The translations under genes were made by a program, and so were the position numbers. Source: Actinomadura livida (lineage in GTDB: Bacteria; Actinomycetota; Actinomycetes; Streptosporangiales; Streptosporangiaceae). From it: 46,347 bases of DNA. The stretch covers positions 207,184 to 253,530 of the forward strand of contig NZ_BMRO01000007.1 of assembly GCF_014648675.1 (NCBI RefSeq). The letters are read 5' to 3'. Below the pieces are notes generated by a model. It did not search any database. It was not told the DNA's origin and was given only the letters and a program-made list of their open reading frames with translations. Positions 8,724 through 17,128 of this stretch are shown here, one piece after another (position 1 is the first letter of the stretch; each line of letters starts with the position of its first letter).

Positions 8724-8739
8724 CGAGGCACCTCCTTCG

Positions 8740-8754
8740 GATGCATCCTGCATC
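8740..8754. promoter_or_regulatory. Palindromic operator and -10 region of the UGSC operon
   Basis: On the minus strand, GATGCA-GGA-TGCATC is a perfect 6-3-6 palindrome. It contains a possible -10 (CAGGAT, 8750-8745), with TTGACC (8774-8769) 18 bases upstream as -35. Binding here would block the leftward promoter. Near-identical sites occur at 8825 and 14544. The regulator is inferred to be the GntR/FCD protein. Confidence 0.55.
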
Positions 8755-8805
8755 TAAGCCCCCCATCTGGTCAAATGCCGTACTGAGGACGACGATGTGA
8801 CGTAG

Positions 8806-8839
8806 TTGACACCCGATGATGCCTAATGCAGGATGCATC
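8806..8839 (+). promoter_or_regulatory. Promoter and overlapping operator of the ABC/CoA operon
   Basis: TTGACA at 8806-8811 and CAGGAT at 8829-8834 are separated by 17 bases. The -10 lies inside AATGCA-GGA-TGCATC (8825-8839), the same palindrome as on the opposite side with one changed base. The mirror-image layout suggests that one regulator controls both divergent operons. Confidence 0.55.
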
Positions 8840-8864
8840 CAATCTCAACCTTCGAGGAGTCGGG

Positions 8865-10445
8865 ATGTCTCTCAGGTCACGTGTGGTGCCCCCCCTTGCC
8901 GCGGTCGTGACCGCGGCGTCGCTCGCGGCGTGCGGCGGCGGCGGAGGTGGGGACACGGCGAACAAGGCGGAGGTTCCGATCTCCGCGACCGCCGCCTCCG
9001 GGGAGCTCGACACGAGCGCCACGCTCACCTTCGCCGATCCGTTCCAGAACGACACGATCGACCCGGCGAAGAACGATTCCGGATTCCCCACCCGGCAGCT
9101 CAACCTCGTCTACGACCGCCTGATCGGCATCGCTCCGAGCGGCGAGCTGACGCCCCAGCTGGCCACGAAGTGGGAGTTCACGAACCCGACCACCCTCCGG
9201 CTCACCCTGCGCTCCGGCGTCAAGTTCCAGGACGGCGCCCCCTTCGACGCCGCCGCGGTCGTGAAGAACCTCGACCGCTCACGCGACCTTCCCGACGCCG
9301 GCGCGGCGGTGTCGACCCCCGCCGAGGCCATCAAGGACGTGAAGGCGTCCGGTGACGACGTCGTGGAGATCACCCTCAAGAAGCCGCGGTACTCGATCCT
9401 GTACGACCTCGCCCAGAACCTCGGCATGATGATCAGCCCCGGCTCGCTGTCCGGGTCGCTGGACCGCACCGCGGTCGGCGCCGGCATGTACAAGCTGGTC
9501 GACTTCAAGCCGGGCGTCTCGGCCACGTACGAGCGGTGGGACGGCTACTGGGACCCGGACGCGGTCAAGCTCGCCGGCTTCGTCATCAAGTCCATCCCGG
9601 ACGCCCAGACCCGGATCAACGCCCTGCAGTCGGGCCAGGTCACGATGTCGCTGATCGACGAGAGCCAGGTGCGGGACGCGAAGGGCGCGAGCCTGCGGGT
9701 CTCCGAGGAGGCGACCGTCAGCGCGTGGACGATGTTCCTCAACCTGACCCGCGGCGAGCTGAAGAACGAGCAGGTGCGGCAGGCGATCAGCCACGCGATC
9801 GACCGCAAGGCCCTCGTCGAGACCCTGGGGCACGGCCACGGTGAGCCCGCGGTGCAGCTGTTCCCGTCGTCGTACGAGGCGTACTCCCAGGACTGGCCGG
9901 CGGCGAAGTACCCGTTCGACGTCGCGAAGGCCAAGGAACTGCTCGCCGCGGCGGGGCATCCCGACGGCGTCGAGTTCTCGGCGCTCATCCTGAACCGCCC
10001 GCTGGACAAGCAGCTCGGCCAGGCACTGCAGCGGATGGTCGAGCCGGTCGGCATCAAGCTGTCCCTGAAGGTGGTCGAGCCGGCCCGGTACTCGATGTTC
10101 ACCGACGGCGAGGTGGACATGTTCCTCGGCCGCTGGGGCGGGCGCGCGGACCCCGCGGACACGCTGAAGTCGAACGCGGCCAAGGGCGGGTTCATCAACC
10201 CGGGCGGCGGCACGGCGCCGGACTTCCAGGCGCTGATGGACAAGATCGACAACACCCCGACCGGTGACGCCCGGGTCAAGCTCGTCCAGGAGGCGAGCGC
10301 CATCTTCGCCCAGCGGCAGCTCGACATCCCGATCTTCGCGCGGCGGTCGATCTTCGCCGACAAGGGGTGCGTGGTGGGCTTCACGCCCTACATGGTCGGC
10401 GCCGACGAGTACCGGGGCGTCGGCGTCCGCAAGAACTGCGACTAG
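8865..10445 (+). CDS. ABC transporter substrate-binding lipoprotein, family 5
   Basis: 526-residue extracellular solute-binding protein of the dipeptide/oligopeptide/nickel family (SBP_bac_5). The signal peptide ends in the lipobox LAAC (residues 20-23), so Cys23 should be lipidated and the protein anchored outside the membrane. Family landmarks are LVYDRLIGI, LRSGVKFQDGAPFDAAAVVKNL and EQVRQAISHAIDRKALVE. ATG 8865 has GAGGAG six bases before it; an upstream in-frame ATG at 8826 would disrupt the signal peptide and lies within the operator. It opens a long rightward operon in which a matching importer and CoA-linked catabolic enzymes follow, so the ligand is more likely an organic acid than a peptide (inference). 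Confidence 0.92.
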   Translation: MSLRSRVVPPLAAVVTAASLAACGGGGGGDTANKAEVPISATAASGELDTSATLTFADPFQNDTIDPAKNDSGFPTRQLNLVYDRLIGIAPSGELTPQLATKWEFTNPTTLRLTLRSGVKFQDGAPFDAAAVVKNLDRSRDLPDAGAAVSTPAEAIKDVKASGDDVVEITLKKPRYSILYDLAQNLGMMISPGSLSGSLDRTAVGAGMYKLVDFKPGVSATYERWDGYWDPDAVKLAGFVIKSIPDAQTRINALQSGQVTMSLIDESQVRDAKGASLRVSEEATVSAWTMFLNLTRGELKNEQVRQAISHAIDRKALVETLGHGHGEPAVQLFPSSYEAYSQDWPAAKYPFDVAKAKELLAAAGHPDGVEFSALILNRPLDKQLGQALQRMVEPVGIKLSLKVVEPARYSMFTDGEVDMFLGRWGGRADPADTLKSNAAKGGFINPGGGTAPDFQALMDKIDNTPTGDARVKLVQEASAIFAQRQLDIPIFARRSIFADKGCVVGFTPYMVGADEYRGVGVRKNCD

Positions 10446-10506
10446 CCGCGGTCCCGATTTTCAGCGCCCGATGATGAGGCCGACCATGACAAAGGGACGA
10501 TGACCG

Positions 10507-11454
10507 ATGCTGAGACTGCTGGCCAGGCGCCTTCTGATGAGCGTGCCGATTCTGGTCATCGTCACACTCGTCGTCTTCTTCCTGCTGGAGATCGCCCCCG
10601 GCGACCCCGCGCGGCGCGCGGCGGGCGGGGAGATGGCCTCGGCGGCCGACGTCGCCGAGGCCCGCCGGCGGCTGGGACTCGACGAACCCCTGTGGACGCG
10701 GTACTGGCACTTCATCGAGGGGCTGTTCACCGGCGACCTCGGCCAGTCGATCTTCAGCGGCCAGCCGGTGCTCTCCGCGATCGCCGAGCGCGTCCCGGTG
10801 AGCCTGTCGCTGATGGCGGGGGCGCTCACCGTGGCGATGCTGATCGCCGTGCCGGCCGGGATCATCGCCGCGACGCGGCCGGGCAGCATCGCCGACCGGG
10901 TCGTGATGCTGATCTCCGCCGGCGGTGTGGCGATGCCGAACTTCCTGATCGGCCTGCTCCTCGTGCTGGTGTTCGCGCTCCAGCTGGGGATCTTCCCGGC
11001 GACCGGGTACGTGCCGTTCGAGCAGAGCCCGGCCGGATGGTTCCAGGCGCTGGTGCTGCCGTCGGTCGCCCTCGGCGTCGCGGCGGCGGCCGAGATCGCG
11101 CGGTTCCTGCGGGCGTCCATGCTCGACGTCCTGGACCAGGACTACATCCGCACGGCGAGGGCGAAGGGAATCGGCGTCCGCAGCGTCCTCGGGAAGCACG
11201 CGATGAAGAACGCCTTCGCGCCGGTGCTGACCGTGCTCGGTCTGCAGGTGCGGATCCTGATCGGCGGCACGGTCGTGATCGAGCAGATCTTCAATCTGCC
11301 GGGCCTGGGCTCCCTGACGGTCAAGGCGGTCTTCGACCGCGACTATCCGATCATCCAGGGAGTCGCCATCAGCGCCGCGCTGGTGGTGGTGGTCACGAAC
11401 ATCCTCGTCGACGTCGCCTACGGCTACCTCAACCCGAAGTTGCGTGCCGCATGA
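10507..11454 (+). CDS. ABC transporter permease, DppB type
   Basis: 315-residue integral membrane permease of the dipeptide/oligopeptide importer family. TM1 lies near residues 9-29 (LLMSVPILVIVTLVVFFLLE), with further segments around 100-120, 135-160, 180-200 and 235-305. The cytoplasmic coupling loop is RAKGIGVRSVLGKHAMKNAF. Length fits the DppB family. It pairs with the DppC-type gene that begins inside its stop codon (ATGA overlap). The 61-base gap from the binding-protein gene holds AAGGGA before the ATG. Confidence 0.93.
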   Translation: MLRLLARRLLMSVPILVIVTLVVFFLLEIAPGDPARRAAGGEMASAADVAEARRRLGLDEPLWTRYWHFIEGLFTGDLGQSIFSGQPVLSAIAERVPVSLSLMAGALTVAMLIAVPAGIIAATRPGSIADRVVMLISAGGVAMPNFLIGLLLVLVFALQLGIFPATGYVPFEQSPAGWFQALVLPSVALGVAAAAEIARFLRASMLDVLDQDYIRTARAKGIGVRSVLGKHAMKNAFAPVLTVLGLQVRILIGGTVVIEQIFNLPGLGSLTVKAVFDRDYPIIQGVAISAALVVVVTNILVDVAYGYLNPKLRAA

Positions 11455-12356
11455 GCGTCAAACAGGACACTTCCATCACTTCGGTCCCGGCTACGGCCGA
11501 CGGCGCGGTTCCGGACGCCCACGTCCGGATCGGGTTCGCGGGCCGGTTCCGGCGGCAGCGCGGGGCGGTCGCCGCCCTCGCGATCCTGTCGGTGATCACC
11601 CTGGCGGCGGTGCTCGCGCCGTTCTGGACCCTGCACGACCCCGCCGGGGGAAGCCTCTCGGACGCCCTGTCCGGTCCGAGCGGCGGCCACTGGCTCGGGA
11701 CCGACGACCTGGGCCGCGACGTGTTCACCCGCATGGTGTACGGCGCGAGGCTGTCGCTGGCCGCGGCCGTGATCGCGGTGGGGGTCGCGCTGGCGATCGG
11801 CCTGCCGTTCGGGCTGCTCGCCGGCTACGCGGGCGGCCGCGGGGACAGCGTGATCATGCGGGTGAACGACGCCCTGATGAGCTTCCCGCCGCTCATCCTC
11901 GCGATCAGCATCGTCGGCTTCCTCGGCCCCAGCCTCACCAACGCCATGATCGCCATCGGCGTCATCTACGCCCCCCGGTTCATGCGGGTGGTGCGCGGCG
12001 CGGCGATGGCCGTGCGGGAGGAGACGTACGTGGAGGCGGCGCGGATGATGGGCGTTCCGGCGCACCGCGTCATCCGCCGCCACCTGCTGCCGAACATCCT
12101 CTCGCCCCTGCTGGTGGAGATCAGCCTGTCCCTCGGGTTCGCGATCATCGCCGAGGCGTCGCTGAGCTTCATCGGCCTCGGCGTGCAGCCGCCGAGCGCC
12201 AGCCTGGGCTCCATGCTCGGTGAGGCGTTCCGCTACATGCGGGACGCACCGGCCTTCGCGATCGGCCCGGGGCTCGCAATCATGATCATCGTGCTGTCGC
12301 TCAACGTCCTCGGCGACGGCCTGCGCGACAGCCTCGGCAGAAGGGCGATGAGGTAG
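11451..12356 (+). CDS. ABC transporter permease, DppC type
   Basis: 301 residues. An N-terminal cytoplasmic tail of about 35 residues precedes TM1 (AVAALAILSVITLAAVLAPF); then HWLGTDDLGRDVFTRMVYGA, a hallmark of DppC-type permeases, and the coupling loop EAARMMGVPAHRVIRRHLLP. It forms the heterodimeric channel with the preceding permease. The ATG overlaps the upstream TGA, and its own TAG shares one base with the GTG of the next gene, so the order permease-permease-ATPase-ATPase is tightly coupled. Confidence 0.93.
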   Translation: MSVKQDTSITSVPATADGAVPDAHVRIGFAGRFRRQRGAVAALAILSVITLAAVLAPFWTLHDPAGGSLSDALSGPSGGHWLGTDDLGRDVFTRMVYGARLSLAAAVIAVGVALAIGLPFGLLAGYAGGRGDSVIMRVNDALMSFPPLILAISIVGFLGPSLTNAMIAIGVIYAPRFMRVVRGAAMAVREETYVEAARMMGVPAHRVIRRHLLPNILSPLLVEISLSLGFAIIAEASLSFIGLGVQPPSASLGSMLGEAFRYMRDAPAFAIGPGLAIMIIVLSLNVLGDGLRDSLGRRAMR

Positions 12357-13453
12357 TGAAGAGCCTGTCGAAGCCGACCGCGTCGGCCCCGGACCCGTTG
12401 CTCGAGATCGACCGGCTCAGCGTCGACATCCGGAGCGAGCGCGGCGTGGTGCGCGTCGTGGACGAGGTGTCGTTCGCGGTCGGCCCCCGGGAGACGGTCG
12501 CGCTGGTGGGGGAGTCCGGCTCGGGTAAGAGCGTGACCTCGATGTCGGTGCTGGGGTTGCTGCCACCGCGGATCACCCGCACGCACGGCTCGGTGCGGTT
12601 CGAGGGCCGCGAGCTGCTCGGCCTGAAGCCGGGCGAACTCGACCGGGTGCGCGGCGACGACATCGCGATGATCTTCCAGGAGCCGATGACGAGCCTGAAT
12701 CCCGCGTTCACCGTCGGCGAGCAGATAGCCGAGCAGGTGCGGCGCCATCGCGGCGTCTCGCGCAGGGCGGCGCGTGATCGCGCGGTGGAGGTGCTCGACC
12801 TGGTCGGCGTCCCGTCGGCGGCCGAGCGGCTGAAGGCCTACCCGCACGAGTTCTCGGGAGGGATGCGGCAGCGGGTCATGATGGCGATGGCGCTGTCGTG
12901 CGAGCCGAAGCTGGTCATCGCCGACGAGCCGACCACCGCCCTCGACGTGACCATCCAGGCCCTGGTGCTGTCCGAGCTGCGCGCACTGCAGGAGCGGTTC
13001 GGCATGTCGGTGCTGTTCATCACGCACGACCTCGGGGTCGTCGCGGAGATCGCCGACAAGGTCGTGGTGATGTACGGCGGCCACCTGGTCGAGACGGGCC
13101 GTACCGCGGAGGTGTTCGCCTCACCGCGGCATCCGTACACCGAGGCGCTGCTCCGGTCGGTGCCCCAGGGCGACACCGCGGGCTCCCGGCTGTGGTCGAT
13201 CCCGGGCACCATGCCGACCCCCGAGGCGCTGCCGCGGGGCTGCCGCTTCCACCCGCGCTGCCCCTACGCGCAGCGCGGCGTGTGCGATACGGACGAGCCG
13301 CCGCTGGAGCCCGTCGGCGACGGCCGCACGTCCCGCTGCGTGCGCCGCGCGGATTTGCGGCTCACCGGGATCGGCGCGGACACGGGCGGCATCGGCGCCC
13401 GGGAGGCGGCCCCGCTCGGCGGGCCGGCCCTGCCGGGAGGTGATCGGACATGA
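12356..13453 (+). CDS. ABC transporter ATP-binding protein, DppD type
   Basis: 365-residue ATPase. Walker A GESGSGKS, Q-loop MIFQEPMTSLNP, signature FSGGMRQRV, Walker B LVIADEPTTALDV and switch His in FITHDLGVV are all intact. The C-terminal oligopeptide-transporter extension GCRFHPRCPYA, with Cys residues that in some relatives bind an Fe-S cluster, is present. Start GTG 12356 shares a base with the upstream TAG. It should work as a heterodimer with the next gene's product under the two permeases. Confidence 0.93.
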   Translation: MKSLSKPTASAPDPLLEIDRLSVDIRSERGVVRVVDEVSFAVGPRETVALVGESGSGKSVTSMSVLGLLPPRITRTHGSVRFEGRELLGLKPGELDRVRGDDIAMIFQEPMTSLNPAFTVGEQIAEQVRRHRGVSRRAARDRAVEVLDLVGVPSAAERLKAYPHEFSGGMRQRVMMAMALSCEPKLVIADEPTTALDVTIQALVLSELRALQERFGMSVLFITHDLGVVAEIADKVVVMYGGHLVETGRTAEVFASPRHPYTEALLRSVPQGDTAGSRLWSIPGTMPTPEALPRGCRFHPRCPYAQRGVCDTDEPPLEPVGDGRTSRCVRRADLRLTGIGADTGGIGAREAAPLGGPALPGGDRT

Positions 13454-14469
13454 CCCCGATCCTCGAGGTCGAGGACCTCACGGTGCGCTTCCCCGTCGGC
13501 CGGAACGTCTTCGGCCGTCCTCGCGCGATGCTCACCGCCGTCGACCGGGTCTCGCTGGCGGTGCCGCGGCATCAGACCGTGGGACTGGTCGGGGAGAGCG
13601 GTTCGGGCAAGTCGACGCTCGGCCGGGCGGTGCTGCGCCTGGCCGCCGCGGAGTCGGGCAGGGTCACCTTCGACGGGGTCGACATCACGCACCTCGGCGC
13701 ACGGAGGCTGCGCCCGCTCCGCCCGCGGATGCACATGGTCTTCCAGGATCCGTACTCGTCGCTCGATCCGTCCTGGGAGGTCGAGGACCTGGTCGCCGAG
13801 CCGCTCGGCACGGCGGACCCGTCCGCGAGCCGTGCGGAGCGCCGGAAGGCGGTCGTCGAGGCGCTGGAGCACGTCGGCCTGTCCAGCGCCCACCTGAACC
13901 GGTACGCGCAGCAGTTCTCCGGGGGCCAGCGGCAGCGGATCGCGATCGCGCGGGCGCTGGTGACCCGTCCGGACCTCGTGGTCTGCGACGAGGCGGTGAG
14001 CGCGCTCGACGTCTCGACCCGCAGCCAGATCATCAACCTGCTGGAGGACCTGCAGCGCGACTTCGGCCTCACCTATCTGTTCATCGCCCATGACCTGGCA
14101 CTCGTGCGGCACGTCAGCGACTGGATCGCCGTGATGTACCTCGGCTCGATCGTGGAGGAGGGGCCGGCGGAGCGGGTCTACGAGGACCCGGCGCATCCCT
14201 ACACCAGGTCGTTGCTGTCGGCGATCCCCCGGCTCGATCCCTCCGAGCGGTCCCGGGAGCGCATCGTGCTGGCCGGTGAGATCCCGAGCCCGCTGGCGCC
14301 CCCGTCCGGCTGCCGGTTCCGGACGAGGTGCCCGCACGCGATGGAGATCTGCGCCGAGGTCGCGCCGCCGGCGGTGCCGGCACCGGGCGGGGGCTGGTCG
14401 GCCTGCCATCTGAACGGCGGGGACGGCGGCGTGGGAGTGGCCTTGGACAAGAGCGGGACGGCGTCATGA
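13450..14469 (+). CDS. ABC transporter ATP-binding protein, DppF type
   Basis: 339-residue second ATPase of the importer. Walker A GESGSGKSTL, Q-loop MVFQDPYSSLDP, signature FSGGQRQRIAIARAL, Walker B LVVCDEAVSALDV and H-loop FIAHDLALV are complete, and the C-terminal GCRFRTRCPHA is the oligopeptide-family extension. ATG 13450 overlaps the upstream stop (ATGA). With it the five-part importer is complete: lipoprotein, two permeases and two ATPases. Confidence 0.93.
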   Translation: MTPILEVEDLTVRFPVGRNVFGRPRAMLTAVDRVSLAVPRHQTVGLVGESGSGKSTLGRAVLRLAAAESGRVTFDGVDITHLGARRLRPLRPRMHMVFQDPYSSLDPSWEVEDLVAEPLGTADPSASRAERRKAVVEALEHVGLSSAHLNRYAQQFSGGQRQRIAIARALVTRPDLVVCDEAVSALDVSTRSQIINLLEDLQRDFGLTYLFIAHDLALVRHVSDWIAVMYLGSIVEEGPAERVYEDPAHPYTRSLLSAIPRLDPSERSRERIVLAGEIPSPLAPPSGCRFRTRCPHAMEICAEVAPPAVPAPGGGWSACHLNGGDGGVGVALDKSGTAS

Positions 14470-14543
14470 CCCACGTCAGCCGGTCGGCCGGCGGCGAGGC
14501 CTCGTTACCCGGCCCCGGACGTTTCCCAGCCCCAAGACGATCC

Positions 14544-14557
14544 GATGCAGATGCATC
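14544..14557. promoter_or_regulatory. Third copy of the GATGCA..TGCATC palindrome
   Basis: GATGCA-GA-TGCATC, the same half-sites as at 8740 and 8825 with a spacer one base shorter. It lies in the 103-base gap between the transporter genes and the CoA-transferase, just before that gene's AGGAGG. It suggests an internal, co-regulated promoter or roadblock site for the enzyme genes. Confidence 0.5.
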
Positions 14558-14572
14558 GTATAGGAGGCAACC

Positions 14573-15856
14573 TTGAAGGGCACGACCGAGGACGAGCGTC
14601 CCGGCCCCCTCGCGAACCTGCGGGTGATCGATGCCTCGACGCTGTTCGCCGGGCCGATCGCCGCCACCCTGCTCGCCGATTTCGGCGCCGACGTCATCAA
14701 GGTCGAGCACCCCAAGGGCGACGGGCAGCGCCATATGGGCTGGCAACGCGACGACACGTCCCTCATGTGGACGGTGCTCAACCGCAACAAGCGGTGCGTC
14801 ACCCTCGATCTGCACGCCCCGGAAGGCCAGGACGCGTTCCGCCGGCTGGCCTCGACCGCGGACATCGTGATCGAGAACTTCCGTCCCGGCACGCTGGAGC
14901 GGTGGGGGGTCGGCTACGAGCAGCTCGCCGCCGAGAACCCCGGCCTGGTCATGGTGCGGGTCACGGCGTTCGGGCAGACCGGGCCGTGGCGCGACCGTCC
15001 CGGCTTCGGCACGATCGCCGAGGCGATGAGCGGGTTCGCGCACATCAACGGGCATCCCGACGGGCCGCCGACGCTGCCGCCGTTCGCCCTCGGCGACGCG
15101 ATCACCGGCATCTTCGGCGCCTGCGCGGCGATGTTCGCGCTGCGGCACCGGGACACGACTCCCGGCGGACGCGGCCAGTCGATCGACCTCAGCATCTACG
15201 AACCGGTCTTCTGGCTGCTCGGCCCGCAGCTCTCGGTCTACGACCAGCTCGGGGAGGTGCAGGGACGCACGGGGAACCGCGCGCCGTTCACCTCGCCGCG
15301 CAACCTCTACGAGAGCGCCGACGGGCGCTGGATCGCGATCTCGGCCAGCGCGCAGTCCATCGCCGAGCGCCTCATGCGGATGATCGGCCAGGAGCAGTAC
15401 CTGGACGAGCCGTGGTTCGCCGACCATGTCGGGCGGCTCGGGCACATCGACGAGCTGGACGAGGTCATCGAGAGCTGGATCGGCGCCCGCAGCTGCGACG
15501 AGGTGCTCGCCGCGTCCGAGGAGCACCAGGTCGCGGCGTTCCCGGTGTACACCGCCGCCGACATCGCCGTCGACGAGCAGTACCTCGCGCGGGAGAGCTT
15601 CACCACCGTCGCCGACGACCAGGGCGTCCCGGTGCGGTTGCAGAACGTCGTCCCGCTGCTGTCCGAGACGCCGGGGCGGCACCGCTGGCTCGGGCCGGCC
15701 ATCGGCGCGCACAACCGCGAGGTCCTGGTCGACGAGCTGGGCTTCAGCGAAGCGGACCTGGAGGGATGGGCCGCGAAGGGGATCGTCGCCTCCCCGCCCG
15801 CCGCGTCCGACGACGCGCCGGAGGACACCGACGCGCTGAGCGGGGCCGAGCCCTGA
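14573..15856 (+). CDS. Family III CoA-transferase (CaiB/BaiF)
   Basis: 427 residues. The family opening is clear: LRVIDASTLFAGPIAATLLADFGADVIKVEHP, then MWTVLNRNKRCVTLDL and ENFRPGTLERWGVGYE. The Asp of GQSIDLSIYE is the expected catalytic residue forming the acyl anhydride. Such enzymes move CoA between carboxylic acids in the cytoplasm. Here it is the likely first activation step for the imported substrate. The TTG start at 14573 is chosen because a perfect AGGAGG stands five bases before it. Confidence 0.9.
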   Translation: MKGTTEDERPGPLANLRVIDASTLFAGPIAATLLADFGADVIKVEHPKGDGQRHMGWQRDDTSLMWTVLNRNKRCVTLDLHAPEGQDAFRRLASTADIVIENFRPGTLERWGVGYEQLAAENPGLVMVRVTAFGQTGPWRDRPGFGTIAEAMSGFAHINGHPDGPPTLPPFALGDAITGIFGACAAMFALRHRDTTPGGRGQSIDLSIYEPVFWLLGPQLSVYDQLGEVQGRTGNRAPFTSPRNLYESADGRWIAISASAQSIAERLMRMIGQEQYLDEPWFADHVGRLGHIDELDEVIESWIGARSCDEVLAASEEHQVAAFPVYTAADIAVDEQYLARESFTTVADDQGVPVRLQNVVPLLSETPGRHRWLGPAIGAHNREVLVDELGFSEADLEGWAAKGIVASPPAASDDAPEDTDALSGAEP

Positions 15857-15916
15857 ACCGGCGATGACGAAGACCGAAGGCACGACAACGGGTTCACACG
15901 AAGGGACTGGTAGCTC

Positions 15917-17128
15917 ATGACGGCTCAGACGGACGCACGGTCAACGACGGCGGAGCGCCCGGGGATCGCCGAGCGAATCAAGATCATCGACACGGACAGC
16001 CACGTCATGGAGCCGCCGGACCTCTGGACGGGACGGCTCAGCGCGGCCAAGTGGGGCGACCAGATCCCGCACGTGCGGCGCGACGAGAAGCACGGCGTCG
16101 ACCGCTGGTGGATCGGGGCGCGCCGCGGCTCGGCGGTCGCCAACTTCGCCACCGCGAACTGGCGGGAGTTCCCGCCCTCGTATCCGAAGCTGCTGGAGGA
16201 GGCCGACGCCGCCGCGTGGCACCCGGAGCGGCGGCTGGAGCGGCTCGACGAGTACGGGATCCACGCCCAACTGCTCTACCCCAACATCCTCGGGTTCTCC
16301 AGCGTCTACTTCTTCGACCTGGACCCGGATCTGCGCTACGAGTGCGTCGCCGCGTACAACGACTGGCTCGTGGACTTCTGCAGCCCGGACCCGGACCGGC
16401 TGATCCCGCTCATGTGGCTGCCGTTCTGGGACACCGACCTGGCCGTGCGCGAGATGGAGCGGTGCCTGGCCAAGGGCCACCGCGGCATCATCTTCCCCTC
16501 CAACTTCGAACCGGTCGGCCTGCCGCTGATCTACGACGAGCACTGGAATCCGGTGTGGGAGGCCGCACAGGCGAACGAGCTGTCCATCAACTTCCACACG
16601 GGGTTCCAGATCACGGAGGAGGAGGCCCGCTCGGCCATCGGGTACCGCCGGTCGCGCGCGGACTTCGCCAAGATGAGCGCGATGTTCCTGATGGGCAACG
16701 CGCGCACGATCGCCGACGTCACCCTGTACGGCGTGTGCCACCGCTTCCCGCGGCTGAACTTCGTCTCGGTCGAGAGCGGGTTCGGGTGGATGCCGTACTT
16801 CGCCGAGATGCTCGACTGGCAGTGGCTGAACTCCGGCGCGCGCGACGCGTTCACGGAGATGAAGCTGATGCCGAGCGAGTACATCGAGCGCCAGGTGTAC
16901 GGGACGTTCTGGTTCGAGTCCGACTCGGTGCGCCGGATGGGCGACATGTTCCAGAACAACCTCATGTTCGAGACCGACTTCCCCCACCCGACCGCGCTGC
17001 AGCCCGGCCCGGCGTCCTACGCCGACAGCCCGAAGGTGCACATCGAGCGCAGCCTGGAGGGCATCGACGAGGACATCCTGCGCAAGCTCCTGAACACCAA
17101 CGCCGCCCGGGTCTACCACCTTGGCTGA
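15917..17128 (+). CDS. Amidohydrolase family 2 (ACMSD-like) protein
   Basis: 403-residue TIM-barrel metal-dependent hydrolase or decarboxylase. Metal-binding landmarks are D27-S-H29-V-M-E32 at the first strand, the His of NFHTGF and the Asp of ETDFPHPT near the end. Related proteins include 2-amino-3-carboxymuconate-semialdehyde decarboxylase, gamma-resorcylate decarboxylase and enzymes cleaving C-C or C-N bonds of ring-derived compounds. The precise reaction here is unknown, but a decarboxylation or ring-cleavage-product hydrolysis fits the operon. It starts 60 bases after the CoA-transferase gene and its stop overlaps the next gene's start region. Confidence 0.88.
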   Translation: MTAQTDARSTTAERPGIAERIKIIDTDSHVMEPPDLWTGRLSAAKWGDQIPHVRRDEKHGVDRWWIGARRGSAVANFATANWREFPPSYPKLLEEADAAAWHPERRLERLDEYGIHAQLLYPNILGFSSVYFFDLDPDLRYECVAAYNDWLVDFCSPDPDRLIPLMWLPFWDTDLAVREMERCLAKGHRGIIFPSNFEPVGLPLIYDEHWNPVWEAAQANELSINFHTGFQITEEEARSAIGYRRSRADFAKMSAMFLMGNARTIADVTLYGVCHRFPRLNFVSVESGFGWMPYFAEMLDWQWLNSGARDAFTEMKLMPSEYIERQVYGTFWFESDSVRRMGDMFQNNLMFETDFPHPTALQPGPASYADSPKVHIERSLEGIDEDILRKLLNTNAARVYHLG

